Counted from the stretch's first letter, positions 9,935 to 19,667 are shown. The stretch is 64,000 nt of DNA from Desulfovibrio aminophilus (GCF_023660105.1 NZ_JAMHGA010000013.1:1-64000); one strand, 5' to 3'. The notes: generated by a model from the letters alone, not told the origin. Program-made: numbers and translations.

Positions 9935-11770
9935 TCACCGAAGCGGACAACCGGGCGTGAAGCGCACCCGGCCATCAGCGTATTCATAGATCAGGCAGGT
10001 CGCGGTCGTGTCCGGGCCCTTTCGGCTGGTGACCGCGCGCAGTCCGCTCCCGCCGACGGAAGCCACGGCCCCCGCGTCATACCGCCCGCCGTCCAGCTCA
10101 AAATACGCGTAGCTCCCATCCCGGGCTTCCGCCGCGCTGAACGTGCGCGAGAGAAGCGCTCCGTCCGGACCGGAGAGACGCAGCTCCGCCTCTCCCGCGG
10201 CTTCCGGCTCCACCCTGAACAGCACGCCCAGCCGTTTCAGACCGCCAGGGTCGCGCCGGTGCGTTTCCGACATGGACAGGTCCAGGGAAGCCCCTTCCCC
10301 GAGCACGGGCCCCGGCCGCACGTTGTAGTCGTCGGGGCGGAAAAGGTAGTCGCTGTACCGCGAAGGCCGCTCGCTCAGCCAGTACCGCTCCAGGAGTTTC
10401 GGGAACATGGTCCCCACCGCGAGGACGGCCATGAGAAAGACGAGCAGCATCCCCGCGAGCGTCCGCCACGCCGGGAGCCTGCCGCCGAACAGGGCGAACC
10501 CCAGGAAGATGAGCAGGGGCGTGAAGTATCGGCCCTGCACCCCGTCGATCATGGTCAACGGATGCGGCAGGCAGACGAGGATGAGCACGAAGAGCGACAC
10601 GGTGGAGACCGCCACGCCCACGCCGAGCGCGACGCGCCCGGCCCTCGGGCGTGTGTCCCCGCCCCGCGTGAGGCAGACCGCAGCCATGAGCGCGAAAAGC
10701 ACGCCGAAGACCTTGTAGATGGCGGAATCCAGGGGAGCATCCAGCCAGCCGAGGATGCCCACGAACATGTTCCAGTAGTGCTTGAGCATGGCCCCGTTGC
10801 CCAGGGTGGCGGCCATGACCTGGAAGAACCGCGCCGGGTCCGTCAAATAGCCCCAGGCGACGGCCAGGGTCGAAGGCTCGCGCGGAAACATGCCCCGCAC
10901 GGTGAGCAGGGCGTAGAGGATCCAGGCCGTCGCGGCCGTGAACGCCGCCAGGGAGCCCACCAGGCAGAGCCGATCCTTCCGGCTCCCGTGGATGACCAGC
11001 GGCAGCAGCGTCAGGATGAGGAGATTCATCCGCGACGTCGCCAGGGTGAACAGGCAGAGGACGAGCAGGACCGCCATCGGCCGGGTGAAGGACCGCCGCG
11101 TGTCGGCCCCGCGCATGAACAGGGCGGCGGCCAGGACGCACATCCCGAAGGCCACGCCGTCCTGGCTCGCCGAGGCCAGCTGGAACAGGGTCATGGGCAG
11201 GACGAACAGGGCCGCGACGAACAGGGGGATTGGAAACAACAGGCACGCCGCGCCCAGCATGCCGAGGCAGGCCGACAGCGAGAAGATCCGCGCCATGTGG
11301 ACGCCGGCGTCCACCGTCAGGTCGAGGGCCCGGCCGAGAGCCAGGGCGGCCGCCTGGGGCGCGTAGATCAGGGGAAAATACAGGGCGGTGTTCGGAAAGG
11401 CCATGTGCGTGCCGGTTCCGCTCCAGCGGATGGAACGGGACAGGACCACGTCCGGGTTGGTCGCCTTCTTTTCCCTGTGGAAGGGAAACTCCTCGTAATG
11501 CTTCATGTAGGCCAGGAGGCCGTCATCAACCAGCGCGCCCGAGGGCTGGCCCGGACGGCTTTCCGGGAGGATCGCCCCCCGCGACAGGGCGTAGGCCCGG
11601 GCCACGTGGTTGAACTCGTCCGGGGACTGGAACGGGGGCGTCAGCCAGGAAACGGCCGAGGCCAGCAGAAACAGCGCGCAGAGGAACACCACGGCCGTGG
11701 CCGGCGTGTACCAGAACCCCCCGGGGCTGGTGCGCGGAAGCGCCATCCTCCCCGCCTGTCCGTCGCTCAT
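9935..11770 (-). CDS. DUF2142 polytopic membrane protein
   Basis: This is a 611-residue membrane protein with about ten hydrophobic helices. After the first helix it carries WLTPPFQSPDEFNHVARAY, a loop characteristic of DUF2142 proteins, which resemble GT-C glycosyltransferases; the acidic DE pair matches their proposed catalytic loop. The last about 150 residues are soluble and beta-rich. ATG 11770 has GGAGGAG six bases upstream. It is the last gene of the long minus-strand polysaccharide operon. A lipid-linked sugar transferase role is inferred from context. Confidence 0.75.
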   Translation of the reverse strand: MSDGQAGRMALPRTSPGGFWYTPATAVVFLCALFLLASAVSWLTPPFQSPDEFNHVARAYALSRGAILPESRPGQPSGALVDDGLLAYMKHYEEFPFHREKKATNPDVVLSRSIRWSGTGTHMAFPNTALYFPLIYAPQAAALALGRALDLTVDAGVHMARIFSLSACLGMLGAACLLFPIPLFVAALFVLPMTLFQLASASQDGVAFGMCVLAAALFMRGADTRRSFTRPMAVLLVLCLFTLATSRMNLLILTLLPLVIHGSRKDRLCLVGSLAAFTAATAWILYALLTVRGMFPREPSTLAVAWGYLTDPARFFQVMAATLGNGAMLKHYWNMFVGILGWLDAPLDSAIYKVFGVLFALMAAVCLTRGGDTRPRAGRVALGVGVAVSTVSLFVLILVCLPHPLTMIDGVQGRYFTPLLIFLGFALFGGRLPAWRTLAGMLLVFLMAVLAVGTMFPKLLERYWLSERPSRYSDYLFRPDDYNVRPGPVLGEGASLDLSMSETHRRDPGGLKRLGVLFRVEPEAAGEAELRLSGPDGALLSRTFSAAEARDGSYAYFELDGGRYDAGAVASVGGSGLRAVTSRKGPDTTATCLIYEYADGRVRFTPGCPLR

Positions 11771-11801
11771 GCCGTCTCCTCCGCCCGCGTTCCCCGGACC
11801 A

Positions 11802-12749
11802 TCACCCGGCGCGCCCCCCGCCGACGACACGGCGTGACAGCTTGCGCGCCAGGGCCCACGCCTGCCCGGCCAGCGCCGTGGGCAGGCAGAACGGATGGAA
11901 TTTCCAGGTGTACAACAGCCTGCTGCGCAACAGGATCAGCGCCTGGCCGAGGCCGCGCCCCCGCCCGCGCCGGTTGGAAACCCCGGTGGACAGCCCCTCG
12001 GCGTGGAGCACCTGGGCCCGGGGCGACCAGCACAGCTCCCAGCGGCCCGGGGACCGCGCGGCCCGCGCCGCCCAGTCCAGCTCCTCGCAATAGAGGAAAT
12101 AGGCCTCCTCCATGAGCCCCACGTGCAACAGGAATTCCCGCCGGATGAACACGCTGGCCCCGTTGACGTAGTCCAGCCGTCCGGGCGGGTCCTGGGGCTC
12201 CGCGCCCAGGGGCAGACGCGCGCCGTCGCCGTGCAGCCCGCCCCGGCCCCACAGGGGGGCGAACCAGCCGCCGCCGAAGCACTGCACCACCTCGGGGTCG
12301 TCCATGTAGCGCGTCAGCGCGCCGCACAGGCCGCAGCCTTCGTGCGCGGCCATGTGGTCCAGGAGCGCCGAGGCGGCGTCGGGAAAGACCGTGGTGTCGC
12401 TGTTCAGCAGCCAGACGTAGGGCGCGCCGGACGCCAGGGCCAGCCGGAGCCCGACGTTGTTCCCGCCCGCGTAGCCGAGATTGGCCCCGGTGTCGATGAG
12501 CACGATCCGTTCATCGCCGGACAACGCCCCGGCCTCGGCCTGGGTCCGGGAAAGGCGCAGCAGCCCTCCGCGTCCGGGGTCTTCCCCGGCCCAGCGCGCC
12601 AGGGCCTCCAGGGAATCGTCCGGCGAGCCGTTGTCGCAGATGACCAGCCGCTCCGGGGGCTCGCTGGAGGCAAGGAGGCTCTCGGCGCAGCGCACCGTGT
12701 CGCGCCGGCGTCCATAGTTGAGCACCAGGGCCCAGTAGGGCCGGTTCAT
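11802..12749 (-). CDS. Family 2 glycosyltransferase
   Basis: This 315-residue GT-A enzyme starts with ALVLNYGRRRDTVRCAESLL and ICDNGSPDDS, the nucleotide-sugar pocket of family 2, and has LLNSDTTVF as its DXD-type metal site (about 107-115). GGGNNVG-like and INGASVFIRREFL segments resemble rhamnosyltransferases of the WbbL type. A GGGGGAGG ribosome site precedes ATG 12749. It probably transfers a deoxyhexose or similar sugar at the cytoplasmic face. It lies in the sugar operon between the flippase-like gene and the DUF2142 gene. Confidence 0.87.
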   Translation of the reverse strand: MNRPYWALVLNYGRRRDTVRCAESLLASSEPPERLVICDNGSPDDSLEALARWAGEDPGRGGLLRLSRTQAEAGALSGDERIVLIDTGANLGYAGGNNVGLRLALASGAPYVWLLNSDTTVFPDAASALLDHMAAHEGCGLCGALTRYMDDPEVVQCFGGGWFAPLWGRGGLHGDGARLPLGAEPQDPPGRLDYVNGASVFIRREFLLHVGLMEEAYFLYCEELDWAARAARSPGRWELCWSPRAQVLHAEGLSTGVSNRRGRGRGLGQALILLRSRLLYTWKFHPFCLPTALAGQAWALARKLSRRVVGGGRAG

Positions 12750-12773
12750 GCCGCCTCCCCCTTCGGTTCCGTC

Positions 12774-13826
12774 TCAATTCCCCGGCCGGACCGGCGCCGC
12801 CTCCCGGCCGCGCCCGGCCGCGCTTCCGGCCCGGCGCATGCGCACCCACACGACCAGCCCGATGCAGCTCAGGCCCAGCACGAAGGCGTACTGCATGATG
12901 GCGATGCCCAGGGCCACGTCCTTGGAGACCCCGAGGGCGGCCAGAAACACGATGTGGGCCTTCTCGCGCACGCCGATGCCGTTGAAGGAGATGGGCAGGC
13001 TGGTGAGCAGCGTGACGACCGAAACCGAGCCGAACAGCTCCCAGAAGCCGGGAGATGCGGCGCCCGTCAGCCGGATGTACTCCATGTACATGACGGTCAG
13101 GCCCGCGAGCATGAGAAAGCCCACCACATAGGCCGCCAGAAAGACGCCGGGCGTGACGCAGGCCCGGAAGCCGGTCACCAGGGCCAGCAGGCCGTCCAAA
13201 AGCCGGGCGGCCCAGGGGCGGCCGCCCAGAAGCCAGTTCAGGACGCGCTTCATGGGGGCCAGCAGGGCCAGGAGTCCCAGGGCGAGGAGCAGGGCCGCGG
13301 CCAGGCACAGCCGTCCGGCGTGCAGCATTTCCGGCCCCGCGGCCGGGCCCAGGAACAGCGGCAGGCAGGAGAAGCTGGCGATGACGAGCAGGCCCAGGAC
13401 CTTGTCGAAGAGCACGGACACGCCCGCCCCGAGAAAGGTCGAATCGCGGCCGGTGTAGTAGATGCGCACCGCGTCCTGGCCCACCAGGGCGGGCATGAAG
13501 TTGTTGAACAGGAACCCCACGAAGGTGATCTTGAGCAGGGCCCAATAGGGCAGGCCGCTGCGCAGCACGCCCAGGACGAGCCACCAGCGGGACACCACCA
13601 GGAGCTGGATGGCCACGATGATCCCGAAGGAGAGCAGGATGAAGCCCAGGGGCAGCCCGGCCAGATGCCGCAGGGAGGCCCCCACGCTGGCGTCGGTGAG
13701 GGCGTAGCGCAGCAGGGCCAGGGACACGAGCACCTGGGCCGCGACCGCCAGAAGCTTGCCGGAGAGCCGGCGCGGGCGCAGCCGTCGCGCCGCCCGGCCG
13801 ATGCGCTCGCGGGCCTCAGTCCGCAC
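12774..13826 (-). CDS. Flippase-like LPG-synthase transmembrane domain protein
   Basis: This 350-residue protein has about eight hydrophobic helices and the family signature SFNGIGVREKAHIVF (near residue 270), plus FNNFMPALVGQDAVR, typical of the lysylphosphatidylglycerol synthase transmembrane family (UPF0104). Members without the soluble synthase domain occur in many glycolipid and polysaccharide operons and are suspected of moving or modifying lipid carriers. The start is GTG 13826, with GAGGTGG seven bases upstream, overlapping the end of the preceding glycosyltransferase by 11 bases. Confidence 0.8.
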   Translation of the reverse strand: MRTEARERIGRAARRLRPRRLSGKLLAVAAQVLVSLALLRYALTDASVGASLRHLAGLPLGFILLSFGIIVAIQLLVVSRWWLVLGVLRSGLPYWALLKITFVGFLFNNFMPALVGQDAVRIYYTGRDSTFLGAGVSVLFDKVLGLLVIASFSCLPLFLGPAAGPEMLHAGRLCLAAALLLALGLLALLAPMKRVLNWLLGGRPWAARLLDGLLALVTGFRACVTPGVFLAAYVVGFLMLAGLTVMYMEYIRLTGAASPGFWELFGSVSVVTLLTSLPISFNGIGVREKAHIVFLAALGVSKDVALGIAIMQYAFVLGLSCIGLVVWVRMRRAGSAAGRGREAAPVRPGN

Positions 13827-14601
13827 CGGCGTCCACCTCGCGTGCGCGCGGGTCGCGCGGGGGGTACACCGCGCGCCGCACCCGGCGGATGGCGATCTCC
13901 ACGAAGGAATGCATCACGGAGAGCAGGTTGCGCATGGTCAGGGCCGTGGCCTCCTTGCCCTTGCGGTCCGTGGCCCCCTTGTGCCGGATCTGCATGTAGG
14001 TGATGTCCTCGTCCAGGAGCCGGGTCACGATGTCCGCCTGGAACCCGAAGCCATAGGAGATGGGCGGATAGCGCATGACGTGGTAGCGCAGGAACACGGG
14101 CAGGGCGTTGTAGTACTTGATGTCGTTGCCGCTGATGCGGTTCACCAGCCAGGTGAAGAGCATGGAGATGCGCTTGCGCAGGGGCGACTTGCCGCCCACG
14201 TCACGCTGCACCTGATAGGGAATGACCATGTCCGCCGCGCCCGCGTGGCTGAAGATGTGCTTCAGGGCCTCGAAGGTCTCCGGGTTGTCGCCGCAGCACA
14301 GGCGGTAGTATCTGCCTGTTCCCAGGTACGCGCCCTCCACGAAGTTGTTCGCCAGGCCGCGGTTCTTCTCGTTGGGACAGAAGCGGATGTTCTTGCCCGG
14401 GCGCTCCGCCACGAAGGCGCGGATGATCTCGGCGGAACCGTCGCGCGAGCAGTCGTCGATGACGATGATCTCCCAGTCCTTGCCGGAGGCCTCCAGGGCC
14501 GCGGCCACGGTTTCGAGCGTCTGCCCGATGAACGCGGCCTCGTTGTAGCACGTGACCAGGATGGTCAGCTCGTGCTCGTGCTCCAGGGGATCCCTCACCA
14601 T
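13816..14601 (-). CDS. Family 2 glycosyltransferase (DPM-like)
   Basis: This 261-residue enzyme opens with LTILVTCYNEAAFIGQTLET and IIVIDDCSRDGSAEI, the nucleotide-sugar binding core of dolichyl-phosphate-mannose-synthase-like family 2 transferases, followed by NEKNRGLANNF. The usual DXD is replaced by CCGDNPE (about 101-107), which keeps one aspartate. A weak hydrophobic stretch near residues 145-175 may touch the membrane. It overlaps the flippase-like gene by 11 bases. The acceptor is probably a lipid carrier or the growing glycan. Confidence 0.83.
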   Translation of the reverse strand: MVRDPLEHEHELTILVTCYNEAAFIGQTLETVAAALEASGKDWEIIVIDDCSRDGSAEIIRAFVAERPGKNIRFCPNEKNRGLANNFVEGAYLGTGRYYRLCCGDNPETFEALKHIFSHAGAADMVIPYQVQRDVGGKSPLRKRISMLFTWLVNRISGNDIKYYNALPVFLRYHVMRYPPISYGFGFQADIVTRLLDEDITYMQIRHKGATDRKGKEATALTMRNLLSVMHSFVEIAIRRVRRAVYPPRDPRAREVDAGAD

Positions 14602-14619
14602 GACCAGCAGCCCGCCAAG

Positions 14620-15816
14620 CTAAAGCAGCCCGTCCCCGCGGGAGAACGAGAGGTAATGGTACGCGCTGCCCCACAGGTCGGCCAGCCCGCCGGCCTTCAC
14701 GGCCGCGCGGAAGGTTCCGGCGTCCTCGAGGGGCAGGGCCTCGTGCACGGCCTTCAGACAGGCGGCCAGGCCCGCGAGATTCTCGTCGCGCGCGGCCGCC
14801 AGCCACTCCGCCAGGGGCCCGCGCAGGGCCACGGCCTCCAGGCCGCGCACGCCGTCCGTGTAGTCCGAAATGGCCAAAGCCAGTTCCTCCAGCCCGGCCA
14901 CCACCTCGGGACCGGCCGCGCCGTCGGCCTCGAAGCCGGGGCGGGCGGGCTTGCCCGTGAGCATGCTGCCCAGGCGTCCGCGCCACTGCTCCAGGACCGC
15001 GGCGTTGCGGCCGCCGGGGGCGGGTACGTCCTTATACCAACGCATGGCCTCCTCGGCAAACCAGCGCGGCGAGGTGGAGAGGAACTCCGCTCCGGCGGAT
15101 TCGATGACCGGCAGCAGCTCGCCGTAGCTCCACAGGTAGCGGTCGGCGTAGAAGGGATTCACCAGCAGGTCCTTCCACCAGGCGGCGAAGGGACGGCTGG
15201 CCTTGATGCGGCCGAAGGCCTCCCCGAACAGCTCCTGGGCGATGCCCAGGGACTCCTCGGAGCGGAACCCGGCCCCGCTCAGCTCGCAGGCGCGGTACAG
15301 GGCCAGCCGCTTGTGCAGCTCGATGAGCCCGCCGAAGCGGCAGTTGAAGGAAATGACGCCGATGCCGCCGGGAGCCAGCAGACGGCAGATCTTGGCCGCC
15401 AGCTCGGCCTTGTTGGGCAGGGTGAACAGGAAGCCCTCGGCCAGCACGAGATTGAACTTGCCGTCCTCCGGGAAGTCGTCGATGCCCAGGGAGGAGACCT
15501 CGGCCAGCCGCCCGGTGAGGCCGAAGACCTCGAACACGTCGCGCAGCCGCTGATGGACCTGCTCGTTGGGCTCCACCAGGGTCAGCTCCGCGCCGCACAG
15601 GGCCAGGACCACGGCGTTCTCGCCGGAGTTGCAGCCGAACTCCAGCACCTTCTGGCCGGAGAGGAGCCCGAGGGGGATGCCCAGGTGCCCGGAATAGAGA
15701 TTGCGGCGCTTGGCCGCGTGCGAGGCCAGGGCCTCGGGCGTGGCCAGATCGATGGGCACGGGGTTGAAGTGGTTCTTGCGGTAGTAGTCCAGCAGGGATG
15801 CGGCCTGGTCGCTCAT
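14620..15816 (-). CDS. SAM-dependent methyltransferase, class I
   Basis: This 398-residue protein carries the class I SAM motif VLEFGCNSGENAVVLAL (about 52-68) with an acidic residue after the second strand (LTLVEPNEQ). The C-terminal about 180 residues are helical and not assignable. ATG 15816 has AGGAGG six bases upstream. It is one of four methyltransferases in this sugar operon and probably modifies the nucleotide sugar or the glycan. Position and substrate cannot be deduced. Confidence 0.8.
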   Translation of the reverse strand: MSDQAASLLDYYRKNHFNPVPIDLATPEALASHAAKRRNLYSGHLGIPLGLLSGQKVLEFGCNSGENAVVLALCGAELTLVEPNEQVHQRLRDVFEVFGLTGRLAEVSSLGIDDFPEDGKFNLVLAEGFLFTLPNKAELAAKICRLLAPGGIGVISFNCRFGGLIELHKRLALYRACELSGAGFRSEESLGIAQELFGEAFGRIKASRPFAAWWKDLLVNPFYADRYLWSYGELLPVIESAGAEFLSTSPRWFAEEAMRWYKDVPAPGGRNAAVLEQWRGRLGSMLTGKPARPGFEADGAAGPEVVAGLEELALAISDYTDGVRGLEAVALRGPLAEWLAAARDENLAGLAACLKAVHEALPLEDAGTFRAAVKAGGLADLWGSAYHYLSFSRGDGLL

Positions 15817-15860
15817 GGAAATCCTCCTGGACCGCGCGGCGGCGCGGCCCGGGCTTGCGT

Positions 15861-17045
15861 TCAATCGGTTCCGGCTCCGGGGACGAGAAGCGAGAGGCGG
15901 GGATGCAGCCCGGACAGGCGGCGGGCGATGTTCCGCGCCAGCTCCGGCGGGAAGCCCAGGAACACGGCCGAATCCCCGGGGGCGTCGGCCGGGCCGATGA
16001 TGGGCAGGCCCAGATGCGTCTTGCCCCAGCGCTGCGCGTCCTCGTCGACGAAGAAATCCACCTGCCCGGCCAGCACCTGGGCCAGCCAGGTTCCGGCGAT
16101 GGCCGTGCCGAACACGCCGAACCGGCCGCCGCGCGCGTGCAGGGCGGCGGCCTCGGCTCCGGCTTCGTCCGCGGCTCCGGCCAGCCAATCCAGGCCCCCG
16201 GAGGCCAGGGCCAAACCCCGGGCAGCGTCGCCCGCCCCGGAATCCGCCGGGCCGCCGGAACGGGGACGCGCGATGACGCCCACCTCCTTGGCCATCCAGG
16301 CCGGCCCCAGGGCCGCCACCTCGTACCCGGCCTGTTCCACGGCCCGGGTCAGGGTCTCGGCGAAGAAGTGACCGCAATGGTCCACCACGGCGAAATCGAA
16401 AAAGCTCTGGGCCAGGTCCGGCACCATGACCAGGAGCGCGCCGTCCGGCTTGAGCAGACGGCGGACCCGCGCCAGCTCGGCCACGGGATCGGGCATGTGC
16501 TCGAGCACGTAGATCATGCTCACCGCGTCGTAGACGCCCTGGACCTCGTCCAGCCCGCCGCAGTGGAAGGCGCGCACGCCGTCGCGGGCGAGGACCTCGC
16601 CGCGCCGCTGGGCGCAATGGTCCTGCCCGGCGAGGGTCCAGCCCGGCCGGGCCGCGTGGAAGGCGGAGAGAAAGGCCCCGCCGCCGCAGCCCACGTCCAG
16701 CAGGTCGCCGGTTTCCGGCAGGTCCACGCCCCCGGGGCCGAGCATGCCCCGGATGAGCCGGGACGTGCGCGGGGCCGGGCCGCCGGAGTCGAACACCACC
16801 TGCTCCGAGCCGTTGCTCAGGTGGTACATGACGTAGTCGGAGTAGACGGCCTCGGCGTCGGCCCGCCACTGGGCGTCCAGGCGCTTCTGCACGTGGCCGC
16901 AGACCTCGCAGCAGAGGATCGCGCCCATGCGCGGCCAGGGCTTCACGTCGCTGGTCACGCCGGGAAATTCCGAGAAGGGGGCTCCGGGCCGCACCTCGCG
17001 GGCCGCGCCGCCGCACAGCACGCAGCGATCAGTGGACGGACTCAT
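15861..17045 (-). CDS. Sugar C-methyltransferase with zinc-binding N terminus
   Basis: This 394-residue protein has the three-part layout of deoxysugar C-methyltransferases: an N-terminal putative zinc site (CVLCGG at about 8-13 and CCEVCGH at about 45-51), a central SAM domain (LLDVGCGGGAFLSAF, then YVLEHMPDP), and a C-terminal domain with a nucleotide-like fold (FGVFGTAIAGTWLAQVL). Related enzymes add a branch methyl to a keto-sugar nucleotide. HHC residues of the known active site are suggested by VVDHCGHFF. The start overlaps the stop of the preceding gene (ATGA). This gene is the strongest hint that the final sugar is branched. Confidence 0.78.
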   Translation of the reverse strand: MSPSTDRCVLCGGAAREVRPGAPFSEFPGVTSDVKPWPRMGAILCCEVCGHVQKRLDAQWRADAEAVYSDYVMYHLSNGSEQVVFDSGGPAPRTSRLIRGMLGPGGVDLPETGDLLDVGCGGGAFLSAFHAARPGWTLAGQDHCAQRRGEVLARDGVRAFHCGGLDEVQGVYDAVSMIYVLEHMPDPVAELARVRRLLKPDGALLVMVPDLAQSFFDFAVVDHCGHFFAETLTRAVEQAGYEVAALGPAWMAKEVGVIARPRSGGPADSGAGDAARGLALASGGLDWLAGAADEAGAEAAALHARGGRFGVFGTAIAGTWLAQVLAGQVDFFVDEDAQRWGKTHLGLPIIGPADAPGDSAVFLGFPPELARNIARRLSGLHPRLSLLVPGAGTD

Positions 17046-17905
17046 GGACGGGCCTCCCGCGAGGCTTCGGCGGCCAGCTCGAAGGCCCGGCGCACCACGA
17101 CCTCCGGCGCGGGGGCCGGGCCGGACATGGCCAGGGCCGTGTGGGCCGGGGCGAACAGCCCGCGCCCGGCGCAGGAGACGGGCCGGACCAGCGCGGGGTC
17201 AGCCCCCAGCGCTTCCGCCCCGATGCGGGCGGCCTCGAAATAGGTGATGTCGCGCGCGGCCGAAAGATGGAAAACCCCGGGCGCGCGGTCCCGGGCCGCT
17301 CCCAGCAGGGCGCGGGCGGCCTCGGCCTCGCTCACCGGGGCCATGCGCATGTCCTCGAAGGCCTCCACCGGCTGTCCGGCCAGCAGGTCCGAGGTCCAGC
17401 GGCGGATGAGCCCGTTCCCGCCGTCGAGCACCTTGGTGATGCGCAGCACGGCGGCTCCGCCGGGCAGCTCGCGCAGGAGCGCGGCCTCGGTCTCGGCCTT
17501 GAGCCCGCCGTAGACGGTCACGGGATTCGTCGGATCGCCGGGCGCGGGCATGGGGGCGGAGCCGTCGAAGACCTGGCTCGTGGAGGGGAAGACCACGAAG
17601 AATCCCCGTCCGGCCAGCAGCCGGGCCAGGGTCAGGGTGGCCTCCAGGTTGAGCCGCCGGGCCCGCGCCGGATCGGCCTCGCAGGCCGCAGTATCGGTCA
17701 GGGCCGCCAGGATCAGGGCCGCGCCGCCCGGCCCGGGGTCCGGCAGACGCCAGGAGCCGGGCGGCGTTTCCAGGTTCACGTAGTACGGGCCGGAGTCCTC
17801 GCGGCTGGTGGCCGTCAGGCCGTCCTCCCCGGCCGCCGCGGCGATGACCGCGTGGCCCAGGCAGCCTTCGGCCCCCACGAGCAGCGTCACGCGGCCCGGA
17901 CGCAT
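17042..17905 (-). CDS. NAD(P)-dependent sugar reductase/epimerase (RmlD-like SDR)
   Basis: This 287-residue extended short-chain dehydrogenase has a dinucleotide loop LLVGAEGCLG (8-17), a catalytic-type Ser/Thr cluster in FPSTSQVFD and YGGLK as the YXXXK pair. It most resembles RmlD, which reduces a 4-keto sugar nucleotide. It would fit after C-methylation of a keto intermediate by the neighbouring enzyme. The start shares one base with the upstream stop (TGATG) and the stop overlaps the next start, so translation is coupled on both sides. Confidence 0.75.
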   Translation of the reverse strand: MRPGRVTLLVGAEGCLGHAVIAAAAGEDGLTATSREDSGPYYVNLETPPGSWRLPDPGPGGAALILAALTDTAACEADPARARRLNLEATLTLARLLAGRGFFVVFPSTSQVFDGSAPMPAPGDPTNPVTVYGGLKAETEAALLRELPGGAAVLRITKVLDGGNGLIRRWTSDLLAGQPVEAFEDMRMAPVSEAEAARALLGAARDRAPGVFHLSAARDITYFEAARIGAEALGADPALVRPVSCAGRGLFAPAHTALAMSGPAPAPEVVVRRAFELAAEASREARP

Positions 17906-18594
17906 CACTTCGGCCCCACGCACAGCCCGATGAGGTAGTGGGCCATGGGATAGAACCCGGTGTGCACCACCTCGTCGTTCATGCTGAACAGGAACACGTT
18001 GTGGAAGAAGTCCCGCAGGAGCGCCCGGAAGGGCTTGTGGCTCATGCAGTTCACGTGGCCTTCCTTGCTGGCGGGCGAGGCGTAGGCCTGGCTTTCCAGG
18101 CTCGGCATGCCCACGATGAGCACGCCCTGGGGGGTCAGGCTCCCGGCCAGGTTGCCCACGAAGGTCCGCTCGTGGCGGGCCTCGATGTGCTCGATGACGT
18201 CCAGGGTGTAGGCCGCGTCGAACTTGCCGTCCGGCGCGCCGGAGACCACCGGCCCGGCGAGGATGTCGTGCTCGCGGCACTCCATGTCCCACTTGCCGGT
18301 GCAGCGTTCGCGCGCGTCCTCGATGAACACCGGATCGAAGTCCGTGCAGACCAGGCTGCCCACCTCGGCCCGCACGATGCGCGAGCCGAAGGCGTCGGCG
18401 CAACCCAGTTCCAGCACGCGGTTCTTGCCCGTGAGCATCTTGGCCACGAACTTGTAGCGCGAGAGCAGGAACACGAGGCGCTTGGGATCGTCGCGCCAGA
18501 CCTGGTTGCTCATCAGGCCGAAGCGCGCCAGCCCTTCACAGGCGGCGATCTCCAGCGTCTCCTGGTACTGCGGCTCGCGGGTCTTCTTTGTCAT
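17905..18594 (-). CDS. SAM-dependent methyltransferase, class I
   Basis: This 229-residue enzyme has the SAM loop VLELGCADAFGSRIV (about 53-67), a following acidic residue (CTDFDPVF) and the post-motif YTLDVIEHIEARHE. It looks like a small-molecule O- or N-methyltransferase. It is encoded between the RmlD-like reductase and the zinc dehydrogenase, so a sugar-nucleotide substrate is likely. An AGGTG ribosome site sits six bases before ATG 18594. Confidence 0.82.
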   Translation of the reverse strand: MTKKTREPQYQETLEIAACEGLARFGLMSNQVWRDDPKRLVFLLSRYKFVAKMLTGKNRVLELGCADAFGSRIVRAEVGSLVCTDFDPVFIEDARERCTGKWDMECREHDILAGPVVSGAPDGKFDAAYTLDVIEHIEARHERTFVGNLAGSLTPQGVLIVGMPSLESQAYASPASKEGHVNCMSHKPFRALLRDFFHNVFLFSMNDEVVHTGFYPMAHYLIGLCVGPK

Positions 18595-18602
18595 GCGGGC
18601 AC

Positions 18603-19649
18603 CTACATCTTGATGAGCACCCGGCCGGCCTGCCCGGTGCGCACCGTGTCCAGGGCGTCGTTGATGTCCTCCAGCGCGAACTCGTGGGTCACGAGCCCGT
18701 CCAGGCTCACCCGGCCCTGCTTGACCAGGTTGATCATGCGCGGGATGTCCAGCGCGGGCAGGCAGGAGCCGCCCTCCGAGCCCTTGAGCACCTTCTTGAA
18801 GTGCAGCGGCAGGGTGTAGATGTTCACCTTGTCGCCCTTGGTGGGCACGCCCACCAGGATGGTGCGGCCGTCGGCGTGGGTCAGGTCGTAGCACAGCTCG
18901 ATGATCCGCGCGTTGCCCGTGGTGTCGATGACCACGTCGGCCCCGGCCTCGCCCACGATCTTTTTGATCTCGGCGGCGATGTCGGCCACGTTCCTGGAGT
19001 TGAAGGCATGGGTGGCGCCGAACTTCCTGGCCATCTCGGCCTTCTCGTCGGAGAGGTCCACGCCGATGACCGGGTTGCCGCCCACCAGGGCCGCCAGCTG
19101 GACGATGTTCAGGCCCACGCCGCCCACGCCGAAGACGACCACGCTCTGGCCGATCTTCACCTGGGCGTCGTTGTTGATGACGCCCATGGCCGTGGTCACG
19201 GCGCAGCCCAGGAGCGGCACCAGGCGGGGATCGAAGTCCTCGGCCACGGGGGTCATGCGGTTCTCGCTGATGATCGCGTGGCGGCAGAAGGTGGTCACCC
19301 AGCCCGCGTTCACCACCTTGCCGTTCCAATCGTACTTGGGCGGCTCGCACTGCAGGCCGGTGCCCGGCCGCCAGTGCAGGCAGACACGCTGGCCGGGCTT
19401 GACCGTCTTCACGCCCGGGCCGATCTCCAGCACCTCGGCCACGGCCTCGTGGCCCAGCAGGTGCGGCAGGAACTTGTCCGGGCCCTTGGCGCCCGCGATC
19501 TCGTTGAGCTGCGCGCCGCAGATGCCGGAGTACATGATCTTCACCAGCACCTGGCCGAAGGACAGGCTCTCGGGCAGGCCGATCTCGGCCACGGCCAGGG
19601 GCTTCTTCTGCTCCACCAGGATGGCGGCGGTGGTCTTCTTCACTTGCAT
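18603..19649 (-). CDS. Zinc-type alcohol dehydrogenase (medium-chain)
   Basis: This 348-residue oxidoreductase shows the MDR layout: catalytic zinc ligands in YSGICGAQLNE (Cys44) and GHEAVAEV (His66-Glu67), a Rossmann loop GVGGVGLNIVQLAALVGG and an acidic NAD-selecting residue in IGVDLSDEK. The structural-zinc loop with four cysteines is missing; the corresponding part reads CLHWRPGTGLQCEPP, so only the catalytic zinc is expected. It may oxidise a hydroxyl of the activated sugar or polyol intermediate. GAGGAG precedes ATG 19649. Confidence 0.85.
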   Translation of the reverse strand: MQVKKTTAAILVEQKKPLAVAEIGLPESLSFGQVLVKIMYSGICGAQLNEIAGAKGPDKFLPHLLGHEAVAEVLEIGPGVKTVKPGQRVCLHWRPGTGLQCEPPKYDWNGKVVNAGWVTTFCRHAIISENRMTPVAEDFDPRLVPLLGCAVTTAMGVINNDAQVKIGQSVVVFGVGGVGLNIVQLAALVGGNPVIGVDLSDEKAEMARKFGATHAFNSRNVADIAAEIKKIVGEAGADVVIDTTGNARIIELCYDLTHADGRTILVGVPTKGDKVNIYTLPLHFKKVLKGSEGGSCLPALDIPRMINLVKQGRVSLDGLVTHEFALEDINDALDTVRTGQAGRVLIKM

Positions 19650-19667
19650 GACGGGCTCCTCGCGGTG